28,478 nt of DNA from positions 1 through 28,478 of the forward strand of contig CAMXYK010000014.1 in NCBI GenBank assembly GCA_947253155.1. The letters run 5' to 3'. Position 1 is the stretch's first letter. Every line of letters begins with the position of its first letter. The stretch comes from an uncultured Bifidobacteriaceae bacterium (lineage in GTDB: Bacteria; Actinomycetota; Actinomycetes; Actinomycetales; Bifidobacteriaceae). Both the position numbers and the translations under genes were made by a program. This document shows, one piece after another, positions 1 through 7,561 of the stretch. The notes beneath the pieces are model-generated. The model was not told the DNA's origin, searched no databases, and saw only the letters and a list, made by a program, of their open reading frames with translations.

Positions 1-2
1 GT

Positions 3-716
3 GACTTCGTCCTTGAGGATGACAAGATTCGCAAGGAAATGAGCCATGACCTCGAGCGTGCTGGCGTATCTCGTATCGTTATTGAGCGCACTCGTGATCG
101 CGTACGTGTTGATATTCACACCGCTCGTCCAGGTATTATTATCGGTCGTCGTGGTGCTGAAGCTGAGCGCGTTCGTGCAAAGCTCGAGAAGCTCACAGGC
201 AAGCAAGTACAGCTCAACATCTTCGAAGTGAAGAACGCTGCACTTGACGCTCAGTTGGTCGCTCAGGGAATTGCGGAGCAGTTGACAAACCGCGTTACAT
301 TCCGTCGTGCTATGCGCAAGGCACAGCAGGACGCAATGCGTGCAGGTGCCAAGGGTATCCGTATTAAGCTCTCCGGTCGCCTTGGTGGCGCCGAAATGAG
401 CCGTTCTGAGTTCTATCGTGAGGGTCGCGTTCCACTGCAGACCCTTCGTGCCCTGATTGATTATGGCTTCTTTGAAGCTAAGACCACTTACGGCCGTATT
501 GGCGTAAAGGTCTGGATTTACAAGGGTGATATGACCGAGCGTGAGTTTGAAGAGCAGCAGGCTCAGCAGGGTAAGCGTGAAGGCCGCCGTGGCGATCGTC
601 GTCCACGTCGTGGCGCACGTCCTGCTAACCAGCAGAAGGCTGCTGAAGCACAGGCTGAAAAGCCAGCTGAAGCTGCAGCTGCTGAGGCTCCTGCCGCAAC
701 GGAAACGAAGGAGTGA
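3..716 (+). CDS. rpsC: 30S ribosomal protein uS3 (5' end outside window)
   Basis: Component of the head of the 30S subunit at the mRNA entry channel. The frame is open from base 3 and reads DFVLEDDKIRKEMSHDLERA, which precedes the KH region of S3, so the true start lies upstream and the ATG at 39 is internal. The KH-type segment with IIIGRRGAEAERVR and the C-terminal domain (GRLGGAEMSRSEFYREGRVPLQTLRA, in part) are clear. The last 50 or so residues form a basic then Ala/Glu-rich tail, as in other bifidobacterial S3 proteins. It is followed after 4 bases by rplP, with the Shine-Dalgarno AGGAG inside the end of rpsC. It belongs to the S10 operon part of the cluster. Identification is very secure; only the missing N-terminus is uncertain. 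Confidence 0.97.
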   Translation, partial: DFVLEDDKIRKEMSHDLERAGVSRIVIERTRDRVRVDIHTARPGIIIGRRGAEAERVRAKLEKLTGKQVQLNIFEVKNAALDAQLVAQGIAEQLTNRVTFRRAMRKAQQDAMRAGAKGIRIKLSGRLGGAEMSRSEFYREGRVPLQTLRALIDYGFFEAKTTYGRIGVKVWIYKGDMTEREFEEQQAQQGKREGRRGDRRPRRGARPANQQKAAEAQAEKPAEAAAAEAPAATETKE

Positions 717-720
717 GCAG

Positions 721-1140
721 ATGCTTATCCCAAAGAGGACTAAATATCGTAAGCAGCACCGTCCTACCCGTAGCGGCATGTCTAAGGGTGGAACCGAGAT
801 TGCTTTCGGCGATTTCGGTATTCAGGCGCTGGCTCCGGCCTACATCACTAACCGACAGATCGAGGCAGCTCGTATCGCAATGACTCGTTACATTAAGCGT
901 GGCGGTCGTGTGTGGATTACGGTCTTCCCAGATCGTCCATTAACCAAGCACCCGCTTGGTGCGCGAATGGGTTCCGGTAAGGGCGCTCCAGAATTCTGGA
1001 TTGCCAACATCCACCCAGGCCGCGTAATGTTCGAGATCGGTGGTGTTTCTGAGGACATCGCTCGCGAGGCTTTGCGCCGCGCTATCGATAAGCTCCCAAT
1101 GAAATGCCGTGTTATTGCGCGTGAAGGCGGTGACATCTGA
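721..1140 (+). CDS. rplP: 50S ribosomal protein uL16
   Basis: Encodes a 139-residue L16, the usual family length. It binds 23S rRNA near the peptidyl transferase and A-site tRNA region. The protein begins MLIPKRTKYRKQHR and carries the GTEIAFGDFGIQAL and MGSGKGAPEFW signatures. The frame is open further upstream (to 541), but that extension is the shadow of rpsC. The start at 721 follows an AGGAG ribosome binding site and gives the standard N-terminus. The stop codon overlaps the rpmC start by one base (TGATG), so translation of the two is probably coupled. Confidence 0.97.
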   Translation: MLIPKRTKYRKQHRPTRSGMSKGGTEIAFGDFGIQALAPAYITNRQIEAARIAMTRYIKRGGRVWITVFPDRPLTKHPLGARMGSGKGAPEFWIANIHPGRVMFEIGGVSEDIAREALRRAIDKLPMKCRVIAREGGDI

Positions 1141-1391
1141 TGCCAGTCGGAACTGCAGACTACACCATCAAGAATTTGAACGAGAAGACTAACGCTGAAA
1201 TCGAAGGCTTCTTAAAGAAGTCCAAGGAAGAGCTTTTTAACTTGCGCTTCCAGGCAGCAACTGGTCAACTCGAAAACAGCGCTCGCCTCAAGGCGGTCAA
1301 GCACGACATAGCCAGGATGTATACTATCCTGCGTGAGCGTGAACTCGGCATCAGCCAAGAGCCTGGCGCCACTGAGGTCAAGGAGAAGTAA
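1140..1391 (+). CDS. rpmC: 50S ribosomal protein uL29
   Basis: Encodes an 83-residue L29, a small helical hairpin protein near the peptide exit tunnel. It contains the family core (ELFNLRFQAATGQLENSARL followed by an Arg-rich helix with ILRERE). About 15 residues precede the usual start of the family and a short acidic tail follows it, which is common in actinobacteria. The start overlaps the rplP stop by one base, and rpsQ begins two bases after its own stop. No separate promoter is visible, so it is expressed as part of the operon. Confidence 0.95.
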   Translation: MPVGTADYTIKNLNEKTNAEIEGFLKKSKEELFNLRFQAATGQLENSARLKAVKHDIARMYTILRERELGISQEPGATEVKEK

Positions 1392-1393
1392 GC

Positions 1394-1660
1394 ATGGCTG
1401 AGAACCAAGAGCGCAACTTCCGCAAGGTTCGTCGCGGTTACGTCGTGTCCGAGGCCATGGACAAGACGATTGCCGTTGAGCTGGAGCAGCGTTCGACACA
1501 CCCGCTTTACGGTAAAGTCGTTCGCTCCACCCGCAAGGTCAAAGCCCATGATGAACACAACGAGGCACATATTGGCGACCTCGTGAGTATTATGGAAACT
1601 CGGCCCCTGAGCAAGACCAAGCGTTGGCGTCTCGACTCGATTATCGAGCGCGCCAAGTAA
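1394..1660 (+). CDS. rpsQ: 30S ribosomal protein uS17
   Basis: Encodes an 88-residue S17, an OB-fold primary 16S rRNA binding protein. The sequence has the expected RGYVVSEAMDKTIAVE strand, then HPLYGKVVRSTRKVKAHDE, then a C-terminal SKTKRWRL motif. The start follows rpmC by two bases, with AGGAGAAG inside the rpmC 3' end as its ribosome binding site. It closes the S10-type segment. After it comes a 91-bp gap with a stable hairpin before rplN. Confidence 0.96.
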   Translation: MAENQERNFRKVRRGYVVSEAMDKTIAVELEQRSTHPLYGKVVRSTRKVKAHDEHNEAHIGDLVSIMETRPLSKTKRWRLDSIIERAK

Positions 1661-1685
1661 ACAAGTTCGGCAAGGCTCCGCGCTT

Positions 1686-1718
1686 CACCTGTGTCTGCTT
1701 TTAGGGCAGGCACAGGTG
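1686..1718 (+). promoter_or_regulatory. RNA hairpin between rpsQ and rplN
   Basis: Arms at 1686-1698 (CACCTGTGTCTGC) and 1706-1718 (GCAGGCACAGGTG) pair along 13 bases with one G-U wobble and a 7-base loop. No T tract follows, so it is unlikely to be a simple terminator. It sits at the S10/spc boundary, about 34 bases before rplN. It could be a partial attenuator, an RNA processing site or a ribosomal-protein binding site; the sequence does not decide which. Confidence 0.55.
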
Positions 1719-1751
1719 AGTGGGGAGAACCAGCTCGGCTAAGGAGAATCA

Positions 1752-2120
1752 ATGATTCAGCAGGAAACGCGGCTTCATGTCGCCGACAACACGGGTGCTA
1801 AGGAATTACTTGCCATCCGCGTGCTCGGTGGATCGAAGCGACGCTATGCCGGCATCGGCGACATCATCGTCGCCTCCGTCAAGGACGCGATCCCTGGCGG
1901 GTCGGTCAAGAAAGGCGACGTAGTTAAGGCTGTCGTCGTCCGTACTGTCAAGGAACATCGCCGTGTCGATGGTTCCTATATTAAGTTCGATGAGAACGCC
2001 GCCGTCATTCTCGGCTCTGGCCGTGAACCAAAAGGCACTCGTATCTTCGGACCAGTCGGTCGTGAATTGCGCGATCAGCGCTTCATGAAGATTGTGTCCC
2101 TTGCCCCGGAGGTGATCTGA
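1752..2120 (+). CDS. rplN: 50S ribosomal protein uL14
   Basis: Encodes a 122-residue L14, exactly the common family length. It is a 23S rRNA protein at the subunit interface (bridge B8). It starts MIQQETRLHVADNTGAKELL and carries the GGSKRRYAGIGDIIVASVKDA signature and the C-terminal REL(R)DQRFMKIVSLAPEVI. An AAGGAG ribosome binding site precedes the ATG. It is the first gene of the spc-type segment and follows the intercistronic hairpin. The stop lies one base before rplX. Confidence 0.97.
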   Translation: MIQQETRLHVADNTGAKELLAIRVLGGSKRRYAGIGDIIVASVKDAIPGGSVKKGDVVKAVVVRTVKEHRRVDGSYIKFDENAAVILGSGREPKGTRIFGPVGRELRDQRFMKIVSLAPEVI

Positions 2121-2121
2121 T

Positions 2122-2457
2122 ATGGTAGCCAAGATTAAGTCCGGCGACCAGGTAAAGGTCATTCGCGGCAAAGATCGCGGTAAAGAAGGCAAAGTACTTC
2201 GTGTACTTGCTGACGACCGTTTGGTTGTTGAAGGCGTTCAGATCGTTAAGAAGCACGTTCGCGCCACCCAGCAGGGTCAGCAGGCGGGCATTGTATCGGT
2301 TGAGGCTCCAATCCATCGCTCTAACGTGATGGTTATTGATCCAGAAACCAAGCAGCCTACCCGCGTTGGCGTGATTGTTAAGCAAGAGGCTCGTGACGGC
2401 AAGGTTAAGACCGTGCGCGTGCGTGTCGCCAAGAAGTCCGGAAAGGAGCTGGCATGA
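2122..2457 (+). CDS. rplX: 50S ribosomal protein uL24
   Basis: Encodes a 111-residue L24, an assembly-initiator protein of the 50S subunit with a KOW motif at the N-terminus (KSGDQVKVIRGKDRGKEGKV). The rest follows the family pattern (VEGVQIVKKHVRATQQGQQAGIVSVEAPIHRSNV, in part). It starts one base after the rplN stop, and its end overlaps rplE by four bases (ATGA), a typical arrangement for coupled translation. Confidence 0.96.
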   Translation: MVAKIKSGDQVKVIRGKDRGKEGKVLRVLADDRLVVEGVQIVKKHVRATQQGQQAGIVSVEAPIHRSNVMVIDPETKQPTRVGVIVKQEARDGKVKTVRVRVAKKSGKELA

Positions 2458-3026
2458 CCGATACTACAGTTGAGTTGCCGGCAACTCCGCGCTTAAAGCA
2501 ACAATACAAGGATGAAATCGTTCCAGCCTTGGAGAAGGAATTCAGCCACACTAATCCTATGCAGGTGGCTCGCGTGCAGAAGGTTGTCGTCTCTATGGGC
2601 GTCGGCGCTGCAGCTCGTGATTCCAAGCTCATCGAAGGTGCGATTAAGGATCTCACTCTGATCACTGGTCAGAAGCCAAAGGTCACCAGGGCAAAGAAGT
2701 CTGTCGCACAGTTCCACTTGCGCGAAGGCCAGGCTATTGGTGCTTACGTTACGCTTCGTGGCGATCGTATGTGGGAATTCTTGGATCGTTTGCTCACTCT
2801 GGCTTTGCCTCGTATCCGCGATTTCCGTGGTATCAATGGCAACCAGTTTGACGGTCAGGGCAATTACAACTTTGGTCTTACGGAACAGTCTATGTTCCAT
2901 GAGATCGATCCTGACTCGATTGATCATCAGCGTGGTATGGACATCACCGTGGTGACTACCACCAAGGACGATGTGGAGGCCAAGTCTTTGCTTAAGCACC
3001 TCGGTTTCCCATTCAAGGAGAACTGA
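2454..3026 (+). CDS. rplE: 50S ribosomal protein uL5
   Basis: Encodes a 190-residue L5, part of the central protuberance that binds 5S rRNA. Characteristic segments are YKDEIVPALEKEF, ITGQKPKVTRAKKSVAQFHLREG, GNYNFGLTEQSMFHEIDPD and the C-terminal TTTKDDVEAKSLLKHLGFPF. It is about ten residues longer than the E. coli protein because of an N-terminal extension (MTDTTVELPATPR). The start overlaps the rplX stop as ATGA; the internal sequence GGAAAGGAG lies just upstream. Confidence 0.97.
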   Translation: MTDTTVELPATPRLKQQYKDEIVPALEKEFSHTNPMQVARVQKVVVSMGVGAAARDSKLIEGAIKDLTLITGQKPKVTRAKKSVAQFHLREGQAIGAYVTLRGDRMWEFLDRLLTLALPRIRDFRGINGNQFDGQGNYNFGLTEQSMFHEIDPDSIDHQRGMDITVVTTTKDDVEAKSLLKHLGFPFKEN

Positions 3027-3027
3027 A

Positions 3028-3213
3028 ATGGCAAAAACCGCTCTGAAAAACAAGGCGGCCGCTAAGCCGAAGTTCAAGGTACGCGCTTATACGCGTTGCC
3101 AGGTTTGTGGTCGTCCTCACTCCGTGTATCGCAAGTTCGGTCTGTGCCGCATTTGCCTTCGTGAGAAGGCACATCGCGGTGAGTTGCCGGGTGTTACGAA
3201 GTCCAGTTGGTAA
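3028..3213 (+). CDS. rpsZ: 30S ribosomal protein uS14, zinc-binding type
   Basis: Encodes a 61-residue S14 of the zinc-containing (C+) form, a 30S head protein. Four cysteines in two CxxC pairs (C24, C27, C40, C43) should bind zinc; the segment is RCQVCGRPHSVYRKFGLCRIC. The ATG at 3028 follows AAGGAG and starts one base after the rplE stop. An in-frame extension to 2971 is a shadow of rplE. Having this form in the spc cluster is standard for Gram-positive bacteria. A zinc-free paralogue often exists elsewhere in actinobacterial genomes but is not in this window. Confidence 0.95.
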   Translation: MAKTALKNKAAAKPKFKVRAYTRCQVCGRPHSVYRKFGLCRICLREKAHRGELPGVTKSSW

Positions 3214-3229
3214 ATATCGACGCTGAAGG

Positions 3230-3279
3230 TCCACTGCCCAAAGACAAAGGTCTCATATAGAGGCGGTGGAAACCACGGC
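3230..3279 (+). promoter_or_regulatory. rpsH: Structured leader RNA before rpsH with competing helices
   Basis: The 86-bp gap between rpsZ and rpsH can fold in two ways. Helix one pairs 3230-3238 (TCCACTGCC) with 3262-3270 (GGCGGTGGA): nine pairs, one of them wobble. A small AGAC/GTCT hairpin (3242-3245 with 3250-3253) can form inside it. Helix two pairs 3266-3269 (GTGG) with 3273-3276 (CCAC), extended past a G-G mismatch by 3263-3264 with 3278-3279. The two share bases 3263-3269, so they exclude each other. Function is inferred, not shown. Confidence 0.45.
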
Positions 3280-3299
3280 GAGAAAGGGCGTTAGCCCAC

Positions 3300-3698
3300 A
3301 TGACAATGACAGATCCAATCGCAGACATGTTGACACGTCTGCGTAACGCGAGCGCGGCAAAGCACGATACCGTGGAAATGCCGTACTCCAAGTTCAAGGC
3401 GAACATCGCCGAGATTCTGAAGCACGAAGGCTACATTAAGGACTTCGCTGCTAAGGAAGCTAAGGTTGGACAGACGTTGGAAATTACGTTGAAGTATGGC
3501 TCCAATGGCCAGCGTTCTATCCAGGGCATCAAGCGCATTTCTAAGCCAGGCTTGCGTCGTTACGCTAAGTCTGATGCTTTGCCAATGCCTCTTGGTGGTC
3601 TCGGTATCGCTATTATCTCGACCAGCTCGGGATTGTTGACTCAGAAGGAATGCCTCGACCGAGGCATTGGCGGCGAAATTGTCGCCTACGTATGGTGA
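3300..3698 (+). CDS. rpsH: 30S ribosomal protein uS8
   Basis: Encodes a 132-residue S8, a primary 16S rRNA binding protein of the central domain. It starts MTMTDPIADMLTRLRNAS, and ends with the S8 signature GLGIAIISTSSGLLTQKEC and GGEIVAYVW. A second ATG two codons downstream (3306) would give MTDPIADM, the more common start in the family; the first ATG is kept, with AGAAAGGG upstream. In E. coli S8 represses the spc operon by binding mRNA near rplE; here the structured gap just before rpsH is a candidate for local control. Confidence 0.96.
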   Translation: MTMTDPIADMLTRLRNASAAKHDTVEMPYSKFKANIAEILKHEGYIKDFAAKEAKVGQTLEITLKYGSNGQRSIQGIKRISKPGLRRYAKSDALPMPLGGLGIAIISTSSGLLTQKECLDRGIGGEIVAYVW

Positions 3699-3714
3699 GA
3701 AAGGAGAGCTGAAG

Positions 3715-4254
3715 ATGGCATCGCATATTGGTAAGCTCCCCGTCGACATTCCTCAAGGCGTGGAAGTAAAGATTGAAGGTCAGTCCTTCAGCGTCAAGGG
3801 CGCTAAGGGTTCTGACTCCTATGTAATTCCAGAGGGTATTACCGCGGAAGTTGCTGAGAATCAGATTGTTTTGACTCCAGCTGACGATTTGCGTCCAACT
3901 CGTGCAAAGCACGGCTTGGCTCGCGCAATTGTTGCTTCCATGGTTAAGGGTGTGCACGAAGGCTACACCAAGACTTTGGATATTGTCGGTACCGGTTATC
4001 GTGCAGTAATGAAGGGCAAGGGCATTGAGTTCTCGCTCGGTTATTCTCACACTATTACCGTTCAACCACCGGCAGGTATTGAGTTCGAGTTGCCAAATCC
4101 TAACCAGGTAATCGTTAAGGGCACTGATAAGCAGACTGTTGGCCAAGTTGCTGCTAACATTCGTAAGCTTCGTGCTCCAGAACCTTACAAGGGTAAGGGT
4201 ATTAAGTACACCGATGAACGCATCCTGCGCAAGGCTGGAAAGGCTGGTAAGTGA
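3715..4254 (+). CDS. rplF: 50S ribosomal protein uL6
   Basis: Encodes a 179-residue L6, with two similar domains binding 23S rRNA near the factor-binding site. It begins MASHIGKLPVDIPQGVEV and has the C-terminal signature PEPYKGKGIKYTDERILRKAGKAGK (in part). The open frame extends upstream to 3667 through the end of rpsH. The ATG at 3715 is chosen because of the AAAGGAGA site and the usual MSRIGK-like N-terminus. The stop is one base before rplR. Confidence 0.97.
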   Translation: MASHIGKLPVDIPQGVEVKIEGQSFSVKGAKGSDSYVIPEGITAEVAENQIVLTPADDLRPTRAKHGLARAIVASMVKGVHEGYTKTLDIVGTGYRAVMKGKGIEFSLGYSHTITVQPPAGIEFELPNPNQVIVKGTDKQTVGQVAANIRKLRAPEPYKGKGIKYTDERILRKAGKAGK

Positions 4255-4255
4255 T

Positions 4256-4627
4256 ATGAGCGTTAAGATTTTCGGTAAGGGTACCAAAGTCGCACGTTTG
4301 CGTCGTCACGCCCGTCTTCGTAAGCGTATTGCTGGCACATCTGAACGTCCTCGTTTAGTTGTTTCTCGTTCTAACCGTCACATGGTTGCTCAGATTGTGG
4401 ACGATGTCAAAGGCATTACTTTGGTAAGCGCTTCCACTTTGACTGCAGACTTCGCTGGTTTCACCGGTACGAAGACTGAAGCTGCAACCAAGGTTGGTGA
4501 GTTGGTAGCGGCTAAGGCGAAGGAAGCGGGTATTACCGCTGTAGTCTTCGACCGTGGCGGCAACAAATATCATGGTCGCGTCGCAGCAGTGGCTGAAGGC
4601 GCCCGTCAGGGAGGTCTGGCACTGTGA
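4256..4627 (+). CDS. rplR: 50S ribosomal protein uL18
   Basis: Encodes a 123-residue L18, which binds 5S rRNA in the central protuberance together with L5. It has the family features RRHARLRKRIAGTSERPRL, SNRHMVAQIVDD and the C-terminal VVFDRGGNKYHGRVAAVAEGAR segment. The ATG at 4256 starts one base after the rplF stop; the longer open frame from 4139 overlaps rplF and is not the real start. The 3' end overlaps the rpsE GTG start by four bases (GTGA). Confidence 0.96.
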   Translation: MSVKIFGKGTKVARLRRHARLRKRIAGTSERPRLVVSRSNRHMVAQIVDDVKGITLVSASTLTADFAGFTGTKTEAATKVGELVAAKAKEAGITAVVFDRGGNKYHGRVAAVAEGARQGGLAL

Positions 4628-5352
4628 GCGACAACGAAAAGGAAACCCAAGTGGCTGAAGAAACTCAGAACACTCAGGCATCCGCTGAGGAACGCAACGA
4701 TGATCGCCGTTCTCGCCGTAATAAGGGCGAGGGTAAGCGTGGCGAGCGTCGTAACCGTCGTGAAGAAAACCGCGGCGAGGAGCTTCTGGATCGCGTAGTT
4801 ACTATTAACCGTGTTTCCAAGACCCACAAGGGTGGTCGTACCTTTAGCTTTGCAGCACTTGTTGTTGTTGGCGACGGTAAGGGCACTGTTGGTGTTGGTT
4901 ACGGCAAGTCTCGCGAAGTTCCAGCAGCTATCGCTAAGGGTCAGCTTGACGCCAAGAAGCATATGTTCACCGTTCCACGCATTCGTGGCACCGTCACTCA
5001 TCCAGTGCTCGGTCACGATGCTGCTGGTACCGTGTTGCTTCGTCCAGCTGCTCCAGGTACTGGTGTAATCGCTGGTGGTGCTGTGCGCGCCGTTATGGAA
5101 TGCGCTGGTATTACCGACATCCTCACTAAGTCCATGGGCTCCGCAACTGCTGTAAACGTAGTGCGCGCTACTGTGGACGCTTTGAAGAAGCTCGAAGAGC
5201 CAGAAGAGATTTCTGCTCGTCGTGGCCTCTCTCTCGAGGAAGTCGCTCCTGATGCTTTGCTCCGTGAGCGTGCTGCCGGCATTGCCGAAGCTCGCAAGGC
5301 TCGCGAAGAAGCTCAGGCCGCCAAGGCAGCTGAAGCAAAGGATGGTGAGTGA
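4624..5352 (+). CDS. rpsE: 30S ribosomal protein uS5
   Basis: Encodes a 242-residue S5, involved in decoding accuracy and mRNA helicase action at the 30S entry site. The start is a GTG overlapping the rplR stop (GTGA), with GGGAGG upstream. A charged extension of about 50 residues (acidic, then Arg-rich) precedes the S5 core, which begins near ELLDRVVTINRVSKTHKGGR and includes GDGKGTVGVGYGKSREVPAAI. The C-terminal tail is Ala/Glu-rich. Both extensions are usual in bifidobacteria and make the protein longer than the 166-residue E. coli S5. The stop overlaps rpmD by one base. Confidence 0.96.
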   Translation: MSDNEKETQVAEETQNTQASAEERNDDRRSRRNKGEGKRGERRNRREENRGEELLDRVVTINRVSKTHKGGRTFSFAALVVVGDGKGTVGVGYGKSREVPAAIAKGQLDAKKHMFTVPRIRGTVTHPVLGHDAAGTVLLRPAAPGTGVIAGGAVRAVMECAGITDILTKSMGSATAVNVVRATVDALKKLEEPEEISARRGLSLEEVAPDALLRERAAGIAEARKAREEAQAAKAAEAKDGE

Positions 5353-5534
5353 TGTCAAATTTGAAGATCACTCTGGTGCACGGTTTGGTTCACACCACTG
5401 AGCGCCAGCGCGCAAACGTTCGTACGCTTGGCCTTCACAAGATTGGTCATAGCGTAGTTCGTGAGGACACCCCCGTCAATCGTGGCTTGGTCATGGCCGT
5501 GCGCCACCTGGTGAGCGTCGAGGAGGTCGACTGA
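5352..5534 (+). CDS. rpmD: 50S ribosomal protein uL30
   Basis: Encodes a 60-residue L30, the standard size. It begins MSNLKITLVHGLVHTTERQR and includes RTLGLHKIGHSVVREDTPVNRGLV. The ATG at 5352 overlaps the last base of the rpsE stop (TGATG); a GTG one codon upstream is less likely. It is followed after two bases by rplO, whose ribosome binding site GAGGAGG lies in the rpmD 3' end. Confidence 0.95.
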   Translation: MSNLKITLVHGLVHTTERQRANVRTLGLHKIGHSVVREDTPVNRGLVMAVRHLVSVEEVD

Positions 5535-5536
5535 TT

Positions 5537-5992
5537 ATGGCTAACGAAGAACCAATGCTGCATATGCATACGTTGCGTCCAGCTCCAGGAGCTAAGAAGG
5601 ATCGCATCCGCGTAGGCCGTGGTGAAGGCTCCAAGGGTAAGACCTCGGGTCGTGGTGATAAGGGCACAAAGAAGCGTTATCAGGTGCGTCCTGGCTTCGA
5701 AGGTGGCCAGCTCCCACTTTACATGCGCTTGCCTAAGTTGCGTGGCTTCAAGAGTCCTTTCAAGAAGGAGTTCCAGGTCGTCAACGTTGCAGCTCTCGCT
5801 GAACTCTTCCCAAAGGGTGGCGAAGTTACTGTTGCTGACCTTATTGCCAAGGGCGCTGTGCGCGATGGCTACCCAGTTAAGGTTTTGGGTGACGGCGAAT
5901 TAACCGTTTCCTTGACTCTTAAGGGTATGAAGGCTTCTGCTTCTGCTAAGGCTAAGGTTGAAGCTGCAGGCGGTTCCGTAAGCGAAGAGTAG
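5537..5992 (+). CDS. rplO: 50S ribosomal protein uL15
   Basis: Encodes a 151-residue L15, an assembly protein of the 50S subunit. It has the typical Gly/Lys/Arg-rich N-terminal arm (MHTLRPAPGAKKDRIRVGRG, then GKTSGRGDKGTKKR), the FEGGQLPLYMRLPKLRGF signature, and a C-terminal globular part ending KAKVEAAGGSVSEE. It is the last gene before a strong intrinsic terminator, so transcription of the upstream part largely ends here and secY probably starts a new unit. Confidence 0.96.
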   Translation: MANEEPMLHMHTLRPAPGAKKDRIRVGRGEGSKGKTSGRGDKGTKKRYQVRPGFEGGQLPLYMRLPKLRGFKSPFKKEFQVVNVAALAELFPKGGEVTVADLIAKGAVRDGYPVKVLGDGELTVSLTLKGMKASASAKAKVEAAGGSVSEE

Positions 5993-6030
5993 TTAAAACT
6001 ACTTTGAGTTTGATGCAGTTATAAATCTGT

Positions 6031-6070
6031 AAATAGTCCCTCTAGCATTGTCTAGGGGGACTATTTTTAT
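6031..6070 (+). terminator. Intrinsic terminator after rplO
   Basis: Arms 6031-6045 and 6052-6066 pair over 15 bases with one G-U wobble around a 6-base loop. The right arm runs directly into TTTTTATTTT-like sequence. It separates the rplO-ending unit from secY. Confidence 0.9.
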
Positions 6071-6187
6071 CGTCAAAACTCACCAATAATCTATTTCAGT
6101 AGGCACCGTGAGATACACTATTGCCTCAGAGTTTGTTTTTTGCACTGTTGCGCCTAGGAGTGCGCTAAAAAAGGGAGGAAGACCCAG

Positions 6188-7528
6188 GTGAAAACGTTAA
6201 TCCAGGCCTTCAGGACGAAGGAGTTGAGGAATAAGATCCTCTTCGTCTTCGCTATGATTATTATCTATCGAATCGGTTCGTTTATTCCGATTCCAGGTGT
6301 CGATTATAAAGTAATCCATGCTTGCACAGCTAAGCTAGCTTCGTCTAAAGAGAACTTTATTGGGTTGGTCAACTTGTTCTCCGGCGGCTCGCTTTTGCAG
6401 CTTTCTATTTTTGCTTTGGGTGTAATGCCTTACATTACAGCTTCCATTGTGATTCAGCTGCTTCGCGTAGTTATTCCGCGCTTCGAAGCTTTGCACAAGG
6501 AAGGCCAGTCAGGCGAAACAAAGCTTACACAGTACACGCGTTACTTAACTATTGGTTTGGCTATTTTGCAGTCGACTACTATTTTGGTAACCGCTCGTTC
6601 TGGTGCGCTCTTTAACTATCAGTGCGGCCAAGTTATTCCTGACGGTAGCTTCTGGAGCCTTGTCGTAATGGTTTTGATTATGACCGGCGGCACGGGTCTT
6701 ATTATGTGGATGGCAGAACTTATTACCGATAAAGGCATCGGCCAGGGTATGTCCGTCTTAATCTTCATGTCCATTTGCTCTGGCTTCTTGCCAAAGCTTT
6801 GGGAGATTGGTTGGGGCACAAACGGATCCAATGGTGATTGGACTAAGTTCTCAATCGTTGCAGGCGTTTTGCTTGTTATTCTTGTCTTCGTTGATTTTGT
6901 GGAGCTTGCGCAGCGTCGTATTCCTGTGCAATATACTCGTCGTATGATTGGCCGCAAGATGTATGGTGGTTCTTCCACTTACTTGCCATTAAAGGTCAAT
7001 ATGAGCGGCGTTATTCCACCAATCTTTGCTTCGTCAATTCTTGCTGTTCCTACACTTATTGCCCAGTTTGGTGATAAGAAGCAGGGATGGGTTAATTGGA
7101 TTGAAGATAACTTAGCTAATTCCACTTCTGCTTGGTACATTGCTTTCTACACAGTAATGATTGTGTTCTTCTGCTTCTTCTACACGGAGATTACTTTCAA
7201 CACTGACGAAAGCGCAGATAACATGAAGGAGTATGGTGGCTTTATTCCTGGCATTCGTGCTGGTAGTGCCACAAGCCATTACTTGAGCTATGTTATGAAC
7301 AGATTGAATACTGTTGGCGCTGTGTACTTGCTTTTCGTTGCATTAATTCCTACCGTTTTGATTATGGCTTTGCATTTGAATACAAAGTTGCCATTCGGCG
7401 GTACAACAATCTTGATTATTGCAGGCGTTGGTTTGGATACCTTGCGTCAAGCAAAGGCTCAGACTGAGCAGTTCCAGTACGCTGGTTTCTTGTTCAATCA
7501 TGAGGATCAAAAGCAAATATCTAAGTAA
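6188..7528 (+). CDS. secY: Preprotein translocase subunit SecY
   Basis: Encodes a 446-residue SecY, the channel subunit of the SecYEG translocon in the cytoplasmic membrane, with about ten hydrophobic segments across the protein. Visible family features are the N-terminal RTKELRNKILFVFAMIIIYR, FIPIPGVD, the cytosolic KEGQSGETKLTQYTRY loop, the RIPVQYTRRM loop and the C-terminal FNTDESADNMKEYGGFIPGI segment. The start is a GTG preceded by GGGAGGAA. It follows a terminator and a 110-bp gap, so it probably has its own promoter; TACACT at 6114-6119 is a possible -10 box but the -35 is weak. adk follows after 33 bases. Confidence 0.97.
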   Translation: MKTLIQAFRTKELRNKILFVFAMIIIYRIGSFIPIPGVDYKVIHACTAKLASSKENFIGLVNLFSGGSLLQLSIFALGVMPYITASIVIQLLRVVIPRFEALHKEGQSGETKLTQYTRYLTIGLAILQSTTILVTARSGALFNYQCGQVIPDGSFWSLVVMVLIMTGGTGLIMWMAELITDKGIGQGMSVLIFMSICSGFLPKLWEIGWGTNGSNGDWTKFSIVAGVLLVILVFVDFVELAQRRIPVQYTRRMIGRKMYGGSSTYLPLKVNMSGVIPPIFASSILAVPTLIAQFGDKKQGWVNWIEDNLANSTSAWYIAFYTVMIVFFCFFYTEITFNTDESADNMKEYGGFIPGIRAGSATSHYLSYVMNRLNTVGAVYLLFVALIPTVLIMALHLNTKLPFGGTTILIIAGVGLDTLRQAKAQTEQFQYAGFLFNHEDQKQISK

Positions 7529-7561
7529 GTAAATTAATTTGTGAAGAATCAAGGAGATAAT

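Noticed and set aside
3613..4287. Minus-strand open frame of 224 codons across rpsH and rplF
   Set aside because: Shadow of two ribosomal protein genes; composition is that of a reverse-strand read.
5349..5352. GTG start one codon upstream for rpmD
   Set aside because: The ATG at 5352 gives the family-standard N-terminus and the typical TGATG overlap.
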